From NCBI RefSeq assembly GCF_032854445.1, contig NC_088301.1, positions 18,239,223-18,303,222 of the forward strand: a stretch of 64,000 nt of DNA, in the 5' to 3' direction. A model generated the notes under the pieces. That model had not been told where the DNA came from. It did no database searches and worked only from the letters and a program-made list of their open reading frames with translations. Positions 22,123 to 33,415 of the stretch are shown here, piece by piece (the first letter of the stretch is position 1; each line of letters opens with the position of its first letter). The DNA is from Liolophura sinensis (taxonomy: Eukaryota > Mollusca > Polyplacophora > Chitonida > Chitonidae). A program made the translations under genes and the position numbers.

Positions 22123-22380
22123 GTATGGGCGTTTACCCACAATATCTGTGCATGTGTTGGCAAGTATGACTAAATGATTTCGGAACAAATACTTTCAGTG
22201 TTGACAACTTTGTGTAGTCAGCAAAGACTCGTGTATTTACCTTAATTTGACTCTTTATCCTTGTATGTTATTTACTAAGTCAGTACATTCCTTGTAATCG
22301 CTTCAGATGTTGCGTAAGGTAGCCCCCACAGACCATCACACTCTCCATTTCTAACAGTCTGTAATTTTTTCGCACTTCAG

Positions 22381-22509
22381 TTGAGGGACAGACGTGTCGG
22401 TTTGGAGACAATTGTCGGTACATCTGTAACTGTGCCGGGAACTGTGACCCTCAGGCAGGCTGTGCCGGGCCTTGCGCCAGGGGCTGGGACGGGCCTAAAT
22501 GTCAGAGAC
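22381..22509 (+). CDS. Gene B exon: N-terminal 8-cysteine EGF-like module
   Basis: The exon is 129 bp in phase 1-1, acceptor CACTTCAG, donor GTAAGT at 22510. It begins VEGQTCRFGDNCRYIC and contains eight cysteines in a compact 43-residue module ending GWDGPKCQR. It sits directly after the signal peptide, so it forms the mature N terminus ahead of the lectin domain. Confidence 0.85.
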
Positions 22510-23240
22510 GTAAGTATTAAACCCATTGTCACTAGCTAATAGACAACTGTGTTGGTTTTGTTCATCCATTCGGCATGACTGCAACTGTGTAAAAAACTGC
22601 ACCTCAGGCTGCGACGGGCTTACACTGATCATACACATAGTCATAGACGCAAATACTAAACTGGTAATTATATTCAGCTGAGCTCCAGTTCTCATCGCCC
22701 CGTGTGTATGACTGTAAAACTGTTAAGAACCTAAGGCCTGAAAATTAGTCAGAGACAAGTCCCAGCGGAGTTAATACATTGTCACAGTCCTGCAGATTTT
22801 TGTCACATTCTTGTCGTGACTCTGAGTTTGACTCTGACCCAGATGATCACTCTGTAGGTGTTAATGTCATTTTATATTAAATGTGATGACAACACAGCAT
22901 TTTGAGTAAGACAAGTGACGTTCACTATTTTGCAACTGTTATCACAGCACTTTTTCCGACTGTTACGTGGGAGTGCTGCTGCTAAGAGTGTTTACATTGC
23001 TATTTTTAAACATATACATGAACTGAATAAAACCATAACTGGGGTAAAGTGACATGAGGCCGGATTTGACCTGCAGTGTGTGTCAACATTTGCCTTTTAA
23101 ATACACATGTATTATACTGTCTTCACTGCTTTGTTTGTACGCTCTATGTGTAACAGCCGTAGTCTGTTATATTGAACACACCAGTACACAGTAAGATTTG
23201 ACCAGTCCACACTATTGGTTAACGTGGTCATGTATGTTTT
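22510..23240. other. Intron of gene B, no gene seen
   Basis: No exon recognised. A segment near 22550-22620 has several tgcaactgtg-type words like a very decayed EGF exon. A stretch near 22860-22920 resembles the edge of the segmental duplication units at 37120 and 47480. Confidence 0.4.
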
Positions 23241-25330
23241 AACAACAGTTCTCTAGGTTTTGACAACACACTTGGTATGTCTGTGATTGTATGAGCTTGT
23301 GACCCAGACGATAAATAGTTCTCTATGTCATGACTACACTCTCGGTGTGACTGAGACCCAAAAGATAGACAGTCCTGTAGGCCATGACCACACTCTCAGT
23401 ATGACTGTGACTGTATCTGGGTTTTTTATCCAGGCGATTGGCAGTTCTGTAAATAATGACCGCATCCAAGGTATGACTGCTAATGTATCTCGAATTGTAA
23501 CCAGACGATAGACAGGTATCTAGACCTTGACCACACTCTCAGTATGACTGTGACCCAGACGATAGACAGTCCTGTAGCCCATGTCCACTTTTTTGGTATG
23601 GTTGTGACCCAGACGATAGACAGTCCTGTAGACCATGACCACATTTTCGGTATGACTATGACTGTATCTGGGTTTTTGACCCATCCGATATACAGCTCTC
23701 TGGGTTTTGACCACACTCTCGGTATGGCTGCGGATGTATCTGGAATTGTGATCCAGATATGACAGTTCTCTAGGCCATGACCACACTCTCGGTATGACTG
23801 TGACCCAGACGATAGACAGTCCTATAGACCATGACCACACTTTCGGTATGACAATGGCTGTATCTGGGTTTTTGGTCTAGGCGGTAGACACTTCTCTGGG
23901 TAAGGACCACACTCTCAGTATGACTGTGAATGTATCTGGAATTGTGACCCAGACGATAGACAGTTCTGGAGGCTATGACCCCACTTGTCATCACTGTGGC
24001 CCAGACGATAGACAGTTCTTTACACCATGACCATACTCTCAATATGGTTGTGACCCAGACGATAGACAGTCCTGTAGGCCTTGAATATAAGCGTCAAGTC
24101 TGACATTCATATACCATTCGTAGTCCGTAAAGGGCGTTCCAAGTCGATAATCGCAAAATATATTTCCAAAACAACATTTAATATTAACTCCCAAAGACAA
24201 AGGTATGTAAGAAATTATACAAATAAGAAATAAAGCCGGTAACACACAAGAGAGAAGTGGTTATCAGTTTTCAATAATGCCGGGCAGACAATGAATATTC
24301 CAGGCATTAATTCCATATCAAAGTTCAAATTCGTAGTCCGTGAATGAGTTCCGTGTCACTCTTCGTATGACTGTGACTTAGACGATAGACAACTCTCTAC
24401 GCCATGACCACACTATCGGTATGGCTGTGACGCAGACGGTGGACAGTGTTGTAGGCCATGACTACACCCTTGGTGTGACTTTGATTGTATCTAGGCTTGT
24501 GACCAAGACGATAGACAGTTGTCTAGGCCATGACAACTGTCTGGGAATGACTGTGACCCAGACAATAGACAGTTCTTCAAACCATGGCCACACTCTTGGT
24601 ATGACCGTGACCCAGACGACAGCTAGCTATCTAGGCCGTAACCACACTCGGGTATGACTGTGACCCATGCGACAGACAGTTATGTAGGCCGTGACCACAC
24701 TCTTGGTATGACTGTGACCAAGACGATAGACAGTTATCTAGGCCATGACCACACTCTGTGAATGACTTTGACCCAGACGATAGACAATTCTCTAGGTTAT
24801 GACCACACTCTCGGCTTAATCTGGGATTGTGACCCAGTAACCATAATTATCTCGGTAAGAGTGTGACTCTATTTGGGCTTGTGACCTACACGATAGACAG
24901 TTCTTTAGGATGGCTTAATACTCAAACGATAAACAGTTCTCCAAATTATGATGATGCTCTCGATATGACTGCAAATATATCTGAAATTGTCTGGACCACA
25001 CACTTGACATAACCCTGACTTTGTGGACTTGTGACCCAGACGATAGACAGTCCTCTACGCCATGACCACACTTTTGGCATGACTGCGAATGTATCTAGAC
25101 TTGTGACCCAGACGATAAACAGTTCTCTAGGTGATGGCCACACATCCAGTATTGCAACTGCTTCTGGGCTTGTGACCTGGACGATGTTGAGTTCTCTAGG
25201 ATATAACTGTAACTGTATCAGGTCTTGTGGCCTAGACCATATACAGTTGTCTACATTATGACCCTACTGTCGACATGACCACAACTGTATGAGGTCTTGT
25301 GACCCAAACAGTTCCCTATGCTATGGCCAC
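23241..25330. repeat. Intronic minisatellite, about 54-bp and about 76-bp units
   Basis: The motif tgacccagacgatagacag, followed by ttctctaggccatgaccaca and ctctcggtatgac, recurs roughly every 54 bp. Some units carry an extra segment of about 22 bp (tgtatctggrattgtg type), giving longer units. The array covers about 2.1 kb and is interrupted near 24085-24350 by another dispersed repeat. Divergence between units is substantial, so it is an old array. Confidence 0.85.
24085..24245 (+). repeat. Dispersed repeat R4, copy inside the minisatellite
   Basis: Sequence containing ccattcgtagtccgtaaagg and cgttccaagtcgataatcgc is the reverse complement of 63700-63865. It breaks the minisatellite, so it inserted later than the array formed, or the array grew on both sides of it. 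Confidence 0.7.
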
Positions 25331-25399
25331 GCTCTCGTTATGAATACATTGACATAATATGTAATATTAACTTAGGAATGTGTCGATTTTATTTCTTAG

Positions 25400-25630
25400 G
25401 TAATGTGGCTTTGAATCAACTGACGAGCCAGTCTTCAAACGTTTATTCTTACACTTCTGGGTATGCCGTGGATGGTGTTGTGGGTCATCTTCTGGAGCAA
25501 ACACGTTGTAGTCACACAGGGAATGATTACCAAAGCTGGTGGATTGTGACACTGGACGAGGCGCACAGCATTTACAGATTCCAGATTTACAACAGAAAAG
25601 GAAATTGTGCAGGCTCCCAAAACAAACCAT
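25400..25630 (+). CDS. Gene B exon: F-type lectin domain, N-terminal half
   Basis: The exon is 231 bp (77 codons), phase 1-1, acceptor TTTCTTAG, donor GTAAGT at 25631. It begins NVALNQLTSQSS, the start typical of fucolectin/tachylectin-4/pentraxin-1 (FTP) domains, and contains SWWIVTLDEAHSIYRFQIYN. Family knowledge: fucose binding uses H-x26-R-x-D-x4-(R/K). Here the His (in CSHTGND) and the Arg 27 residues later (in NRKG) are present, but the Asp position is Gly and the last basic position is Ser. Sugar binding may therefore be altered. The second half of the domain is the exon at 32315. Confidence 0.88.
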
Positions 25631-28574
25631 GTAAGTGGCACATTTGGTTACATGTTGGAAAAAACTAATGGACCACACTTGGTAGGCCTACTCCATGTTC
25701 CATAGTTGTATAAAGTAGACACATTTCGCATAATCAAAGTGTTTTTAAGACTTCTGTAATCGTATCCCTTACCCTACACCACCTGTATAATGTGACGTTT
25801 CCGTTACGTTACCTTTCCTGCAAGATTAAAAGCATATACCTACTCCTATACGACAATACCTTGTTTGCTAGCGTGTTCTATAGCAATGTAAAAATTGCCG
25901 GACCTTTGACTGATAATTGGAGGTTATTTTAATGTGGATTAAAAGGATTAACTCAGTCCGCATACAGAGCGCTCTGTCTCAACCCGAGGTGCGGGTATGT
26001 CCGCGCGGCCGATAGAACCTCTTTTCCCTAGGAGCTGCTAAACCCACATATGACACCACTTCTCAATGGGTGCATATTTTGCTTTCAAATGTTTTGTTCA
26101 AGTAGAAATCATCAAAACACACCTGTCTTGTTGTCTTAGGCTTGTATATACTAGTATTTACTAGCGGTTTTTATTGGCTTGAATGCCTAATTACAACAAA
26201 AGTAGAACCTATTTTTCGAGTCGCACACACTTGAATGTCAACATGTCTTCGTTGGCTGAGTCCCGTCAAGAAGATAATTATTTGAGCTTCACAACCGATG
26301 ACAGACAATCTGCTGACAGGGAATGTGACACTGAATCAGATATCAGTGAATTAGAAAGTGAATCTGATGACCATGACATTACTTAGTTTCGTGTTTATCA
26401 TTTATTCTGAAAGGGGTGTGTAGATCTGACCTGAATATCACTGACCAATGATTCTGTTCCGCAGTGTCACGTGATAGAATCTAGTGACCAATAAACGACG
26501 AATGCCTTCGGTGAAAAAATGTTTTGGTATTTTTGCGTAACTGAAGTGAGGAAACGACTGACTATAGCACGGCTCTATTCAACACTTCAACAAACTCACG
26601 ATAAATAACTGGTTTCTCTGTATTTCCTCAAAGTTTGATGACTTAGAAACACATACTTTTATTCAGAAAAGCGGGGCTTATGTACAGGAATTCGCGTATC
26701 ATCACCTCCAAGATTACGATACTTTTCGCTGGTGTGGCATTTTCTGTGAATGTTCAGCTCTATGATCCCATTTGATAGATGTCTTTAGGAATGTACGTCC
26801 ACAACTACACTAATATTTTACAAGATTACGTAGAATAAACATAAGTGACAAAATCCAAACAGCTTTGGAATGCTAAAATAGAAAAATGCTCTCTAGGCAG
26901 TCTATATTTTCTAATTTTTACGAGTAAGCAATTTGACTGCTCCGTCGGCCAAATCAAATGAGTGCAAATGCTTAAACACATTAGGCTTCCTTATTCTTAA
27001 AAGTCTAGACGTCTAATAAATCCTAAACCAGTGACGTCTAATAAATTGCAATTGACATCACTGCATTTTTACCTAATTCGGCGTTAGAATAAAACCCACA
27101 ATGAGGTATAGTGTTAGGGGGCCATAAATCACCGGTAAGGCCCCTTCTCCCGGTGACCATTGTTAAAAAGCATTGTCATCACTAACGTGACCTTATGAAC
27201 GCTAGACCTTAGCAGCAGAGCTGAATGATAAAACGCAATGTCGGAGACAAGTCGCATGCGACCCTGTTTGCTTGCTTTTTTTTGTCGAACAGTACAGGTG
27301 TTGAATACAACAAGTTGGTACTACAAATCGCATCATGAGAACGGGCCTTTAGCGGCAAGCTTTTGCCAGCTTTTACACTGTCGTCGCTGCTCTCCTTTTA
27401 CTCTCTATGGAGTACCTCTTTGATTATATTACTGTGACCATGTCAAAATCGTCCAGAACTTGCAGTTACATACACCATGCTAGTGCAGCACACTGACTCA
27501 GGAGTCTCTCATCAGTGCAGTCGCAGTGAACTCACGCCTTGCTCATTCTGGCTTTCTTTCTGGTCGTGCGTGGAGAGGTGTTGCAGGAACAAGCGGGTAA
27601 TCTCTGCTCGGTCTCCTTCAACCATAATACTGACCTCCGATGTAAATATCCCTGATGCATCTACTCACTATGCTGTTTTAAACAGTTCGCAAGTCCGGCC
27701 TATTCGATGCATTCAGTTGCCATTTGCTGCGATGTCTAAATCTAGTCGGTCCTGTGTTATCTCCCCCAGAAAGGGAAACGGTTTGAAGTTATACTCTGTA
27801 AGGCTCGATTAGACGTCTTTATACGTCAAGGTGTGTTGATTCCTGTATGTACCCTGTGCTATACGCAACACCTTGCTGGGAACAGGTTGAAATACAGCCT
27901 AGTCATTGACACCTCACATCTGGGAAACCAATCCAGCGCACTTGACCAAGAAGACACCGCCAAACTCGTGGAGCAACTACCCAGAGCATTAGGAACATGC
28001 AAATGCCTGTAAATTGATTAGAATTCGGAGGAAATTCATAATTAACTCATTCTCACCGGATTGACCAAAGAACAACTTAATGACCTGGTTTCCCGTGCTT
28101 CCTGGATGCTGCCATCCACCACGAGGATAGAACGACAGGTAGTCGGCATTCTGATGATGAAACTTAGGACTGGGTTATCGCTTAGGTAATTTAACTTACA
28201 CATCAATCGTGTCTTTAATGCAAATGGCCATGCTGTTTTGTGTGCTAGTTTCACCACAAGAAAATGCCTCTCGCCAAACGGGTCACAGGTTTATATTCGA
28301 CTTTCGCCAGGGTTTGTGTAGAGTACAAATACTAAGTGCAGATTGAAAAATTGTAAGTGAATATGCCTTTAAACATCAATGGAAAAGACAAAACTATAAA
28401 ATGTTCATTTGTAATGGAATTTGGTCGATCATGTATTACTCCGTGGACATGCTACATTTCATGTACGCAACTCTCAATAAAATCTCAATATTTTGCTGTC
28501 AACATAACGTTAAGTGTTGGATATACATGTAATTTTTGTAAACATGTCACATGTTCAGCACTGTTTTTAGTTAC
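25631..28574. other. Intron within the lectin domain, with unrecognised ORF remnants
   Basis: Two areas hold longer open reading without a recognised family. Positions 26183-26386 encode 67 residues with an acidic Ser-rich end (DTESDISELESESDD). Around 27238-28000 several frames read through about 600 bp, including SVRLD, GVLIPVCTLC and SLVIDTSHLG interrupted by frameshifts. The second may be a very decayed retroelement polyprotein, but no catalytic motif was seen. Neither has convincing splice sites in phase with the receptor. Confidence 0.35.
27370..27430 (+). repeat. Dispersed repeat R2, partial copy
   Basis: Contains actgtcgtcgctgctct as at 20970 and 62530. Short and non-coding. Confidence 0.4.
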
Positions 28575-30895
28575 TGATTTGGAGCTACTGAGTTGAGCCC
28601 GGGGCCGCAGCCGACCACTGAGACCTCTCTCCCATGTGTACAACTGAATGTGTGTGGCTTGAAGGAAAACTTGATGCATTATTTATTGACCTTAATAATT
28701 TTGACATGATTTGCATCATTGAAAGTCACTTGACAAAGTGGATTGATAGTGAATATAGTATACAGTTATTCCTGGTTATGATGTTCCATTCTTGCGTGAC
28801 AGAAAACAAGCATGGAGGGGCGTGGGTATTTACGTATCCCCCACGTGGTGATGTAAGCGACGCTTTCACTATAAGAATGTACCCTGGAATTAACCTGGAT
28901 TTAAGTCGAAGGAAGGGTAAATGTTCTCATTTGTGTTCTACATAGACCACCGAACACGCCAGTGGATAAATTGTAAGTTTTATAAGAAAATATTTAGGCA
29001 GTTGCTGATCAAAATAGAGGTAAAAATATCACAATTTCGGGAGACCTTAATTAAAATCTTCTTGACAGGAAAAAAATTCCACCTTAGAGATCTCGTAACA
29101 CCACTAGGTTTTAATGAAGTTATTAACGAAGTGAAAAGTGCTGCCTTTGGCTCATTGTTTGATCCAGTAATATGTTCCAATCCAGGAAATATCATACAGT
29201 CTGGTGTCCTTCCAAATTTCTGAAAGCGATCATAGCTTGATGTATATGACAATTAAATCCAGTGTTAGGAAAGGGAAAGGTTATAAACTACTGAGATATA
29301 ATTATAAGAGTGCTTACTGGGATGCGTTTAGAGAAAGTTTATTACTGTCTGATTGGGACAACATAAATGATGAAACAAACATAAATAATTATTGCCAGGT
29401 CATTAGTACAAATATCATCACCTGTGCAAAATTGGCAATATCTAATAAAGAGGTCAATATCATTGTGCTGATACAAGACAGCCTAGATATAAACAAAGCA
29501 TTAGGTCCGAACGATATTAGCCCACGTCTCTTAAGCGAGGATTCTATAGATCTCGATAAGTAAAGGTATTTTTACTTACGTCAGTATGTTGTTATAAGTG
29601 GCCGCAGATTATCTGGTTGACATACATCAGTATGTTGTTATAAATTGACTGCAGATTTGAAAATCGACAGCTTTATGCGGGTGTTCCCAAGGTTTTGCCC
29701 TCGGTCCACTATTATTTCAGTTATACATTACCGACCTACTTAATAATATTATAAATGAAATACATCTTTCTGCAGACGATGCATGTCTATGTTACATCTG
29801 ATAAAATAAAATGCCAAAAAGCACAAACAAGTCTAATGCATGATAGTAATATATTGGAAACTTGGTCTGACAAATGGCTGGTTAGATTTAATGCTTCACA
29901 AACTAAGTCTTTGGTTGTGTCAAGACGAACAATGTAATCTTTGCCTTTAAATCAGCTGATACCAGCCCCTCTATATCACATAAACATCTTGGTGCTAATC
30001 TTTCTTAGAATGGACCAAGGAATGAACATGTAGAAATTGTCATAGCAGCTGTCTCTACAAAGTCAAGTGTTTTCTCTGCAATTAAATACAAATTAGGCAG
30101 AACAAGTTTGGAAATAATGTATAAAGCTTCGTTAGGCCTAGTCTGGAAAACGCAGGTATTGTTTAGGATAATCTGACAGAAATGCAAGTTGAACGCACTA
30201 AGAGGATTCAGAAGGCCTACTTACGCACAGTAACAGGACTGACGTGTAGAGTCTCAACTTAATTGTTATATGAGGTGTCCGGTTCCCCCCCCCCCCCCCC
30301 CCCCCGCTTCGTTTGAGACGCCAAATCCATCCATATACAACACTGCACAAAATTCTCTATCCGACACCATCAAATATTTTCCTCAACCGACTTCCGCCTC
30401 TCGCCACCGACCTTGGTCCTTATCAAATTAGGTCAAATCATACTATTAGTCCCTTTCGCTGCCGAACAGAATTCTTTCGAAAAAAAGGGTAATGATCCTT
30501 CTTGTAGATATGACACGAGAAACGAAATAATTGAGCATCATTTTCTATCCTGCACTCTTTATAATGACCAGGTAGCGACTGAGAAAAACATTTTTTTGTA
30601 TGTGTATACAATGGACATTACAATAACCTTACATTTATTTGGTAGTTCTGGTCTTGATAATCACCTTCATAAAAATATAGCCGAATATGTTTGTAATGTT
30701 ATTCAAGATACAAAGCTTTTTACGGGAAATACAGTTCATATTAGCGTAAATACAGAAGTTAACTATATATGTGGAAATATTTATGTTATTATATGTTTTT
30801 CCTCCTCGATCAAAACCTACATATATCTTAATTTCCCAGCAATAAAATGTGCTTCTGTATATTTTAACAGTATGTACTATTAGATACCTTTAAAA
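28575..30895 (+). mobile_element. Decayed LINE with endonuclease, reverse transcriptase and a 2A-like motif
   Basis: In order: a 2A-like remnant GATELSPGP at 28581-28607; an endonuclease start (VQLNVCGLKENL, then after a frameshift FDMICIIESHLT); the RT region with LDINKALGPNDISPRLL near 29480, GFALGPLLFQLYI near 29690 and the catalytic site as SADD at 29769-29780 instead of YADD; then ETWSDKWLVRFNASQTKSLV. A C-terminal cysteine/histidine element (CRYDTRNEIIEHHFLSC) lies near 30505. This organisation is that of APE-type non-LTR elements (CR1/Jockey-like). Frameshifts, stops and a C21 tract at 30285-30305 show it is dead. Confidence 0.8.
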
Positions 30896-32314
30896 ACGCT
30901 GTATATATCTGTTTAACATTTCTAATCGTTGTGTTTATAAAACATCGCTAAAGACTAAGTTTGGCAGTACAAGCATGAGAAACAAAATGAGTTATATGCC
31001 TAGAATAAAAGCTTAAAAAATATCAGGGACGTCCTGTCGATTGTGGCAGGCATTATTAATAAATACCGACCTTTCTTGTCGACGGCTAACGAAAATGACA
31101 TTGACATAGTATGCCGGATGCTGAACTAAGCCCAGGAGAGTTGCAAGTGCTTGCAACAACATGCCATTTTATATAACATAGATCACGTAATTTGGGGAGA
31201 TAGGGGTGCTCTGCCATACTGAGCCATTTTATCCAAAGAGGACATCCGCTCTCTTGCAAGTGAAACATACTGCGAGCTATCCTCAGGAGTATCTGCATGG
31301 AAACAAATCAGAAATAGTCCTAAGTGAGGCATCAGAATATCTTGTCCATGCGAAGACACAATCTCGCCACACGTCAACCAAACAACACCAGGTGTGGACT
31401 GAATACAACTCCAACGCTATCTTCGAATGATACATGTACTGAACATGTCCGGATGGAGCCAGAACTGTCGGATGCTGTTCTAACATTTGTACTCTGATCT
31501 GGAATGTGTCTTTCAAGAGACACTAGACTGATACAATGATGTCGCTGCCTTATCATCTCACATGACATAAACGTCTCAGCAGCAACAACGACCAAACCTT
31601 GAAATTGGTTGTTTAACTGGCGCAATCATTTGTTCTATATATAGCAATAAATGTATAACAGTAATAGACGACAATGTAATATTATTACCGTGATTATTTT
31701 CTTTATATGTAATAAAAAGAATCCCACAAGTGATTCTCTAACCAAACGTACTGTAGTTAAAATAAGTTTATAATGCAATATGACGTCATGCCTCAAACTT
31801 GATTTATTTCACAGATTACATTAATGAAGATGGGCACGTGCATATCTGTTCAGCTCCTTAATACATGTTTAATAAAGACACTGTCATATATTTACAGCAT
31901 TATTCGTGAGACAAAACATGTTTCTAGTGCCAACAGCACACGACAAAGGGTATTATTCTATGTATTTAACGGAATACAACAACTTCTTACAACTTGTGTC
32001 ATGTCAAAGAAGATCTGTCACTGTGAGCAGACCGGCAATCGACCTGAGCGACGATTCTCCACCTTGTTGCAAGGAGTCGTTTGCATGAAGTAATGGAGAG
32101 GGCTTTTGTCCTCCACAATTGTAGATGCATGCACGTGGTCCACAAACAGATGTATGTGAAGACTAGAATTATGTAGAATGTAGTTCAGATATATTTTTAT
32201 TTATTGGTAGAAATTGTTTACTTTTAAAAATACAAGTAATTATTTTAAATGAATTTATATCTTTATAATAATATTACTTCTGTTAAATGTTTGTTACATG
32301 CACATCAATTCCAG
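30896..32314. other. Intron within the lectin domain, no gene seen
   Basis: No domain or known repeat was recognised on either strand. The acceptor of the next exon is tcaattccag ending at 32314. Confidence 0.5.
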
Positions 32315-32530
32315 GTGGCTCTCGATTGAACGGCTTTACTCTGAGTGTGGGGACCAACAACCGGAGCTACAGGACCTGTTATACAGACACGACAACCCGT
32401 GACTACGGCCCTGGGGACATCATCAATGGTAGATGTAAGGATAGTAACCCGATAACAGGAAACACCGTCCGGATAAGCTTACCGTCGGGGTCATCAACAC
32501 CATTAACACTTTGTGAAGTTCGCTTATTTG
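32315..32530 (+). CDS. Gene B exon: F-type lectin domain, C-terminal half
   Basis: The exon is 216 bp (72 codons), phase 1-1, donor GTACGT at 32531. It begins GSRLNGFTLSVGTNN, contains TCYTDTTTRDYGPGD and ends LTLCEVRLFG, the standard close of F-type lectin and related discoidin-like domains (CEVxVFG). With the 77-residue first half this makes a domain of about 149 residues, the normal family length. The two halves are split by a 6.7-kb intron that contains a LINE. Confidence 0.88.
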
Positions 32531-33149
32531 GTACGTTTCTGACAACACTATGATCTGATATTGTTTAAGATTCATATATTTTTGTAATAAAGATCGAGAA
32601 TGTCACGGGTTCCACTCTGATCATTTATTCCTAAATCTGATCTCATTTACCCATTACAAACAAATACACATGCCCAGATTGCGCATTATGTTCGCATTTC
32701 TATTTTGTAAATGCTCAGCACTGCTTTAGAAATGCTATGTTTGGGTTTGATCGTATTTACTTCAACTAAGCCTGTGTACGAAACATTTCTTGTCACAAAT
32801 CCACCAAATCTAGTTATAATTCAATAATAAGCTGAACAGAGCCGCGGCATATAGCAAAATTGCTTAACATATCAAAATAGAATCTGATCTTTATATGTCC
32901 CATGCGGGCGAGGGTAACCAACAACATGTGGGACAGATACAGCCCACCAATATGTATTACACAATGTTGTTATTACCAAATACAGTTAGACCTTGATCCC
33001 TGTGTCGCATGGGTAAAATATATAAATTAAAAAAAAATCTTGAATCCTACGGTATGGAAATTATTTATTCAGTACTTTTGCCAATATAAGCAATATACTG
33101 CAGTATGATTGAATGTAGTTTAATCAACTCCAACTTTTACTCGAGGTGT

Positions 33150-33262
33150 CTTGCAGTTGTTAGCGTAGCCAAATCGCCATGGAGCCTCTCAAATTCCGGT
33201 CGCTATAAGTTCAAGTTCAGGTAATGCTGGCTTCATCTCAAGTCGTTCAAGTAAAATATTCT
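33150..33262 (+). mobile_element. SINE remnant
   Basis: Degraded tRNA-headed SINE: ttagcgtagc, atggagcctctca, agttcaagttcaggtaatgc and ctggcttcatctc correspond to the first half of the intact copy at 39006-39265. The tail half is mostly lost. Confidence 0.6.
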
Positions 33263-33319
33263 AGCCTATGGTGTAAAACATTGATTAAATTAATAAAGAA
33301 CATTTATGCGCTGTTTCAG

Positions 33320-33415
33320 TTTGTTCCGATGGCTGGTGTGGTGAGATGTGTGACAAGGAATGTATGACAACCACAGGATGTGCTATGTGTGACAAACGGC
33401 GACTAAGACGGCAAG
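33320..33415 (+). CDS. Gene B exon: short cysteine-rich module with basic end
   Basis: The exon is 96 bp (32 codons), phase 1-1, acceptor GTTTCAG, donor GTGAGA at 33416. It encodes six cysteines in the first 24 residues (VCSDGWCGEMCDKECMTTTG then CAMC), followed by DKRRLRRQ. It is much shorter than the other EGF modules. The basic end contains RLRR, which fits the minimal furin-type RxxR pattern, so cleavage between lectin and EGF parts is conceivable. Exon status rests on frame, phase and splice sites. Confidence 0.7.

Noticed and set aside
23480-24042. Several overlapping minus-strand frames with MVYRTVYRLGH repeats
   Set aside because: Shadows of the intronic minisatellite; no domain, and units differ in length so the frame is not maintained.
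30413-30883. 156-codon plus-strand open frame
   Set aside because: Only its first third has the LINE C-terminal Cys/His element; the rest is AT-rich tail, so it is part of the dead LINE and not a host gene.
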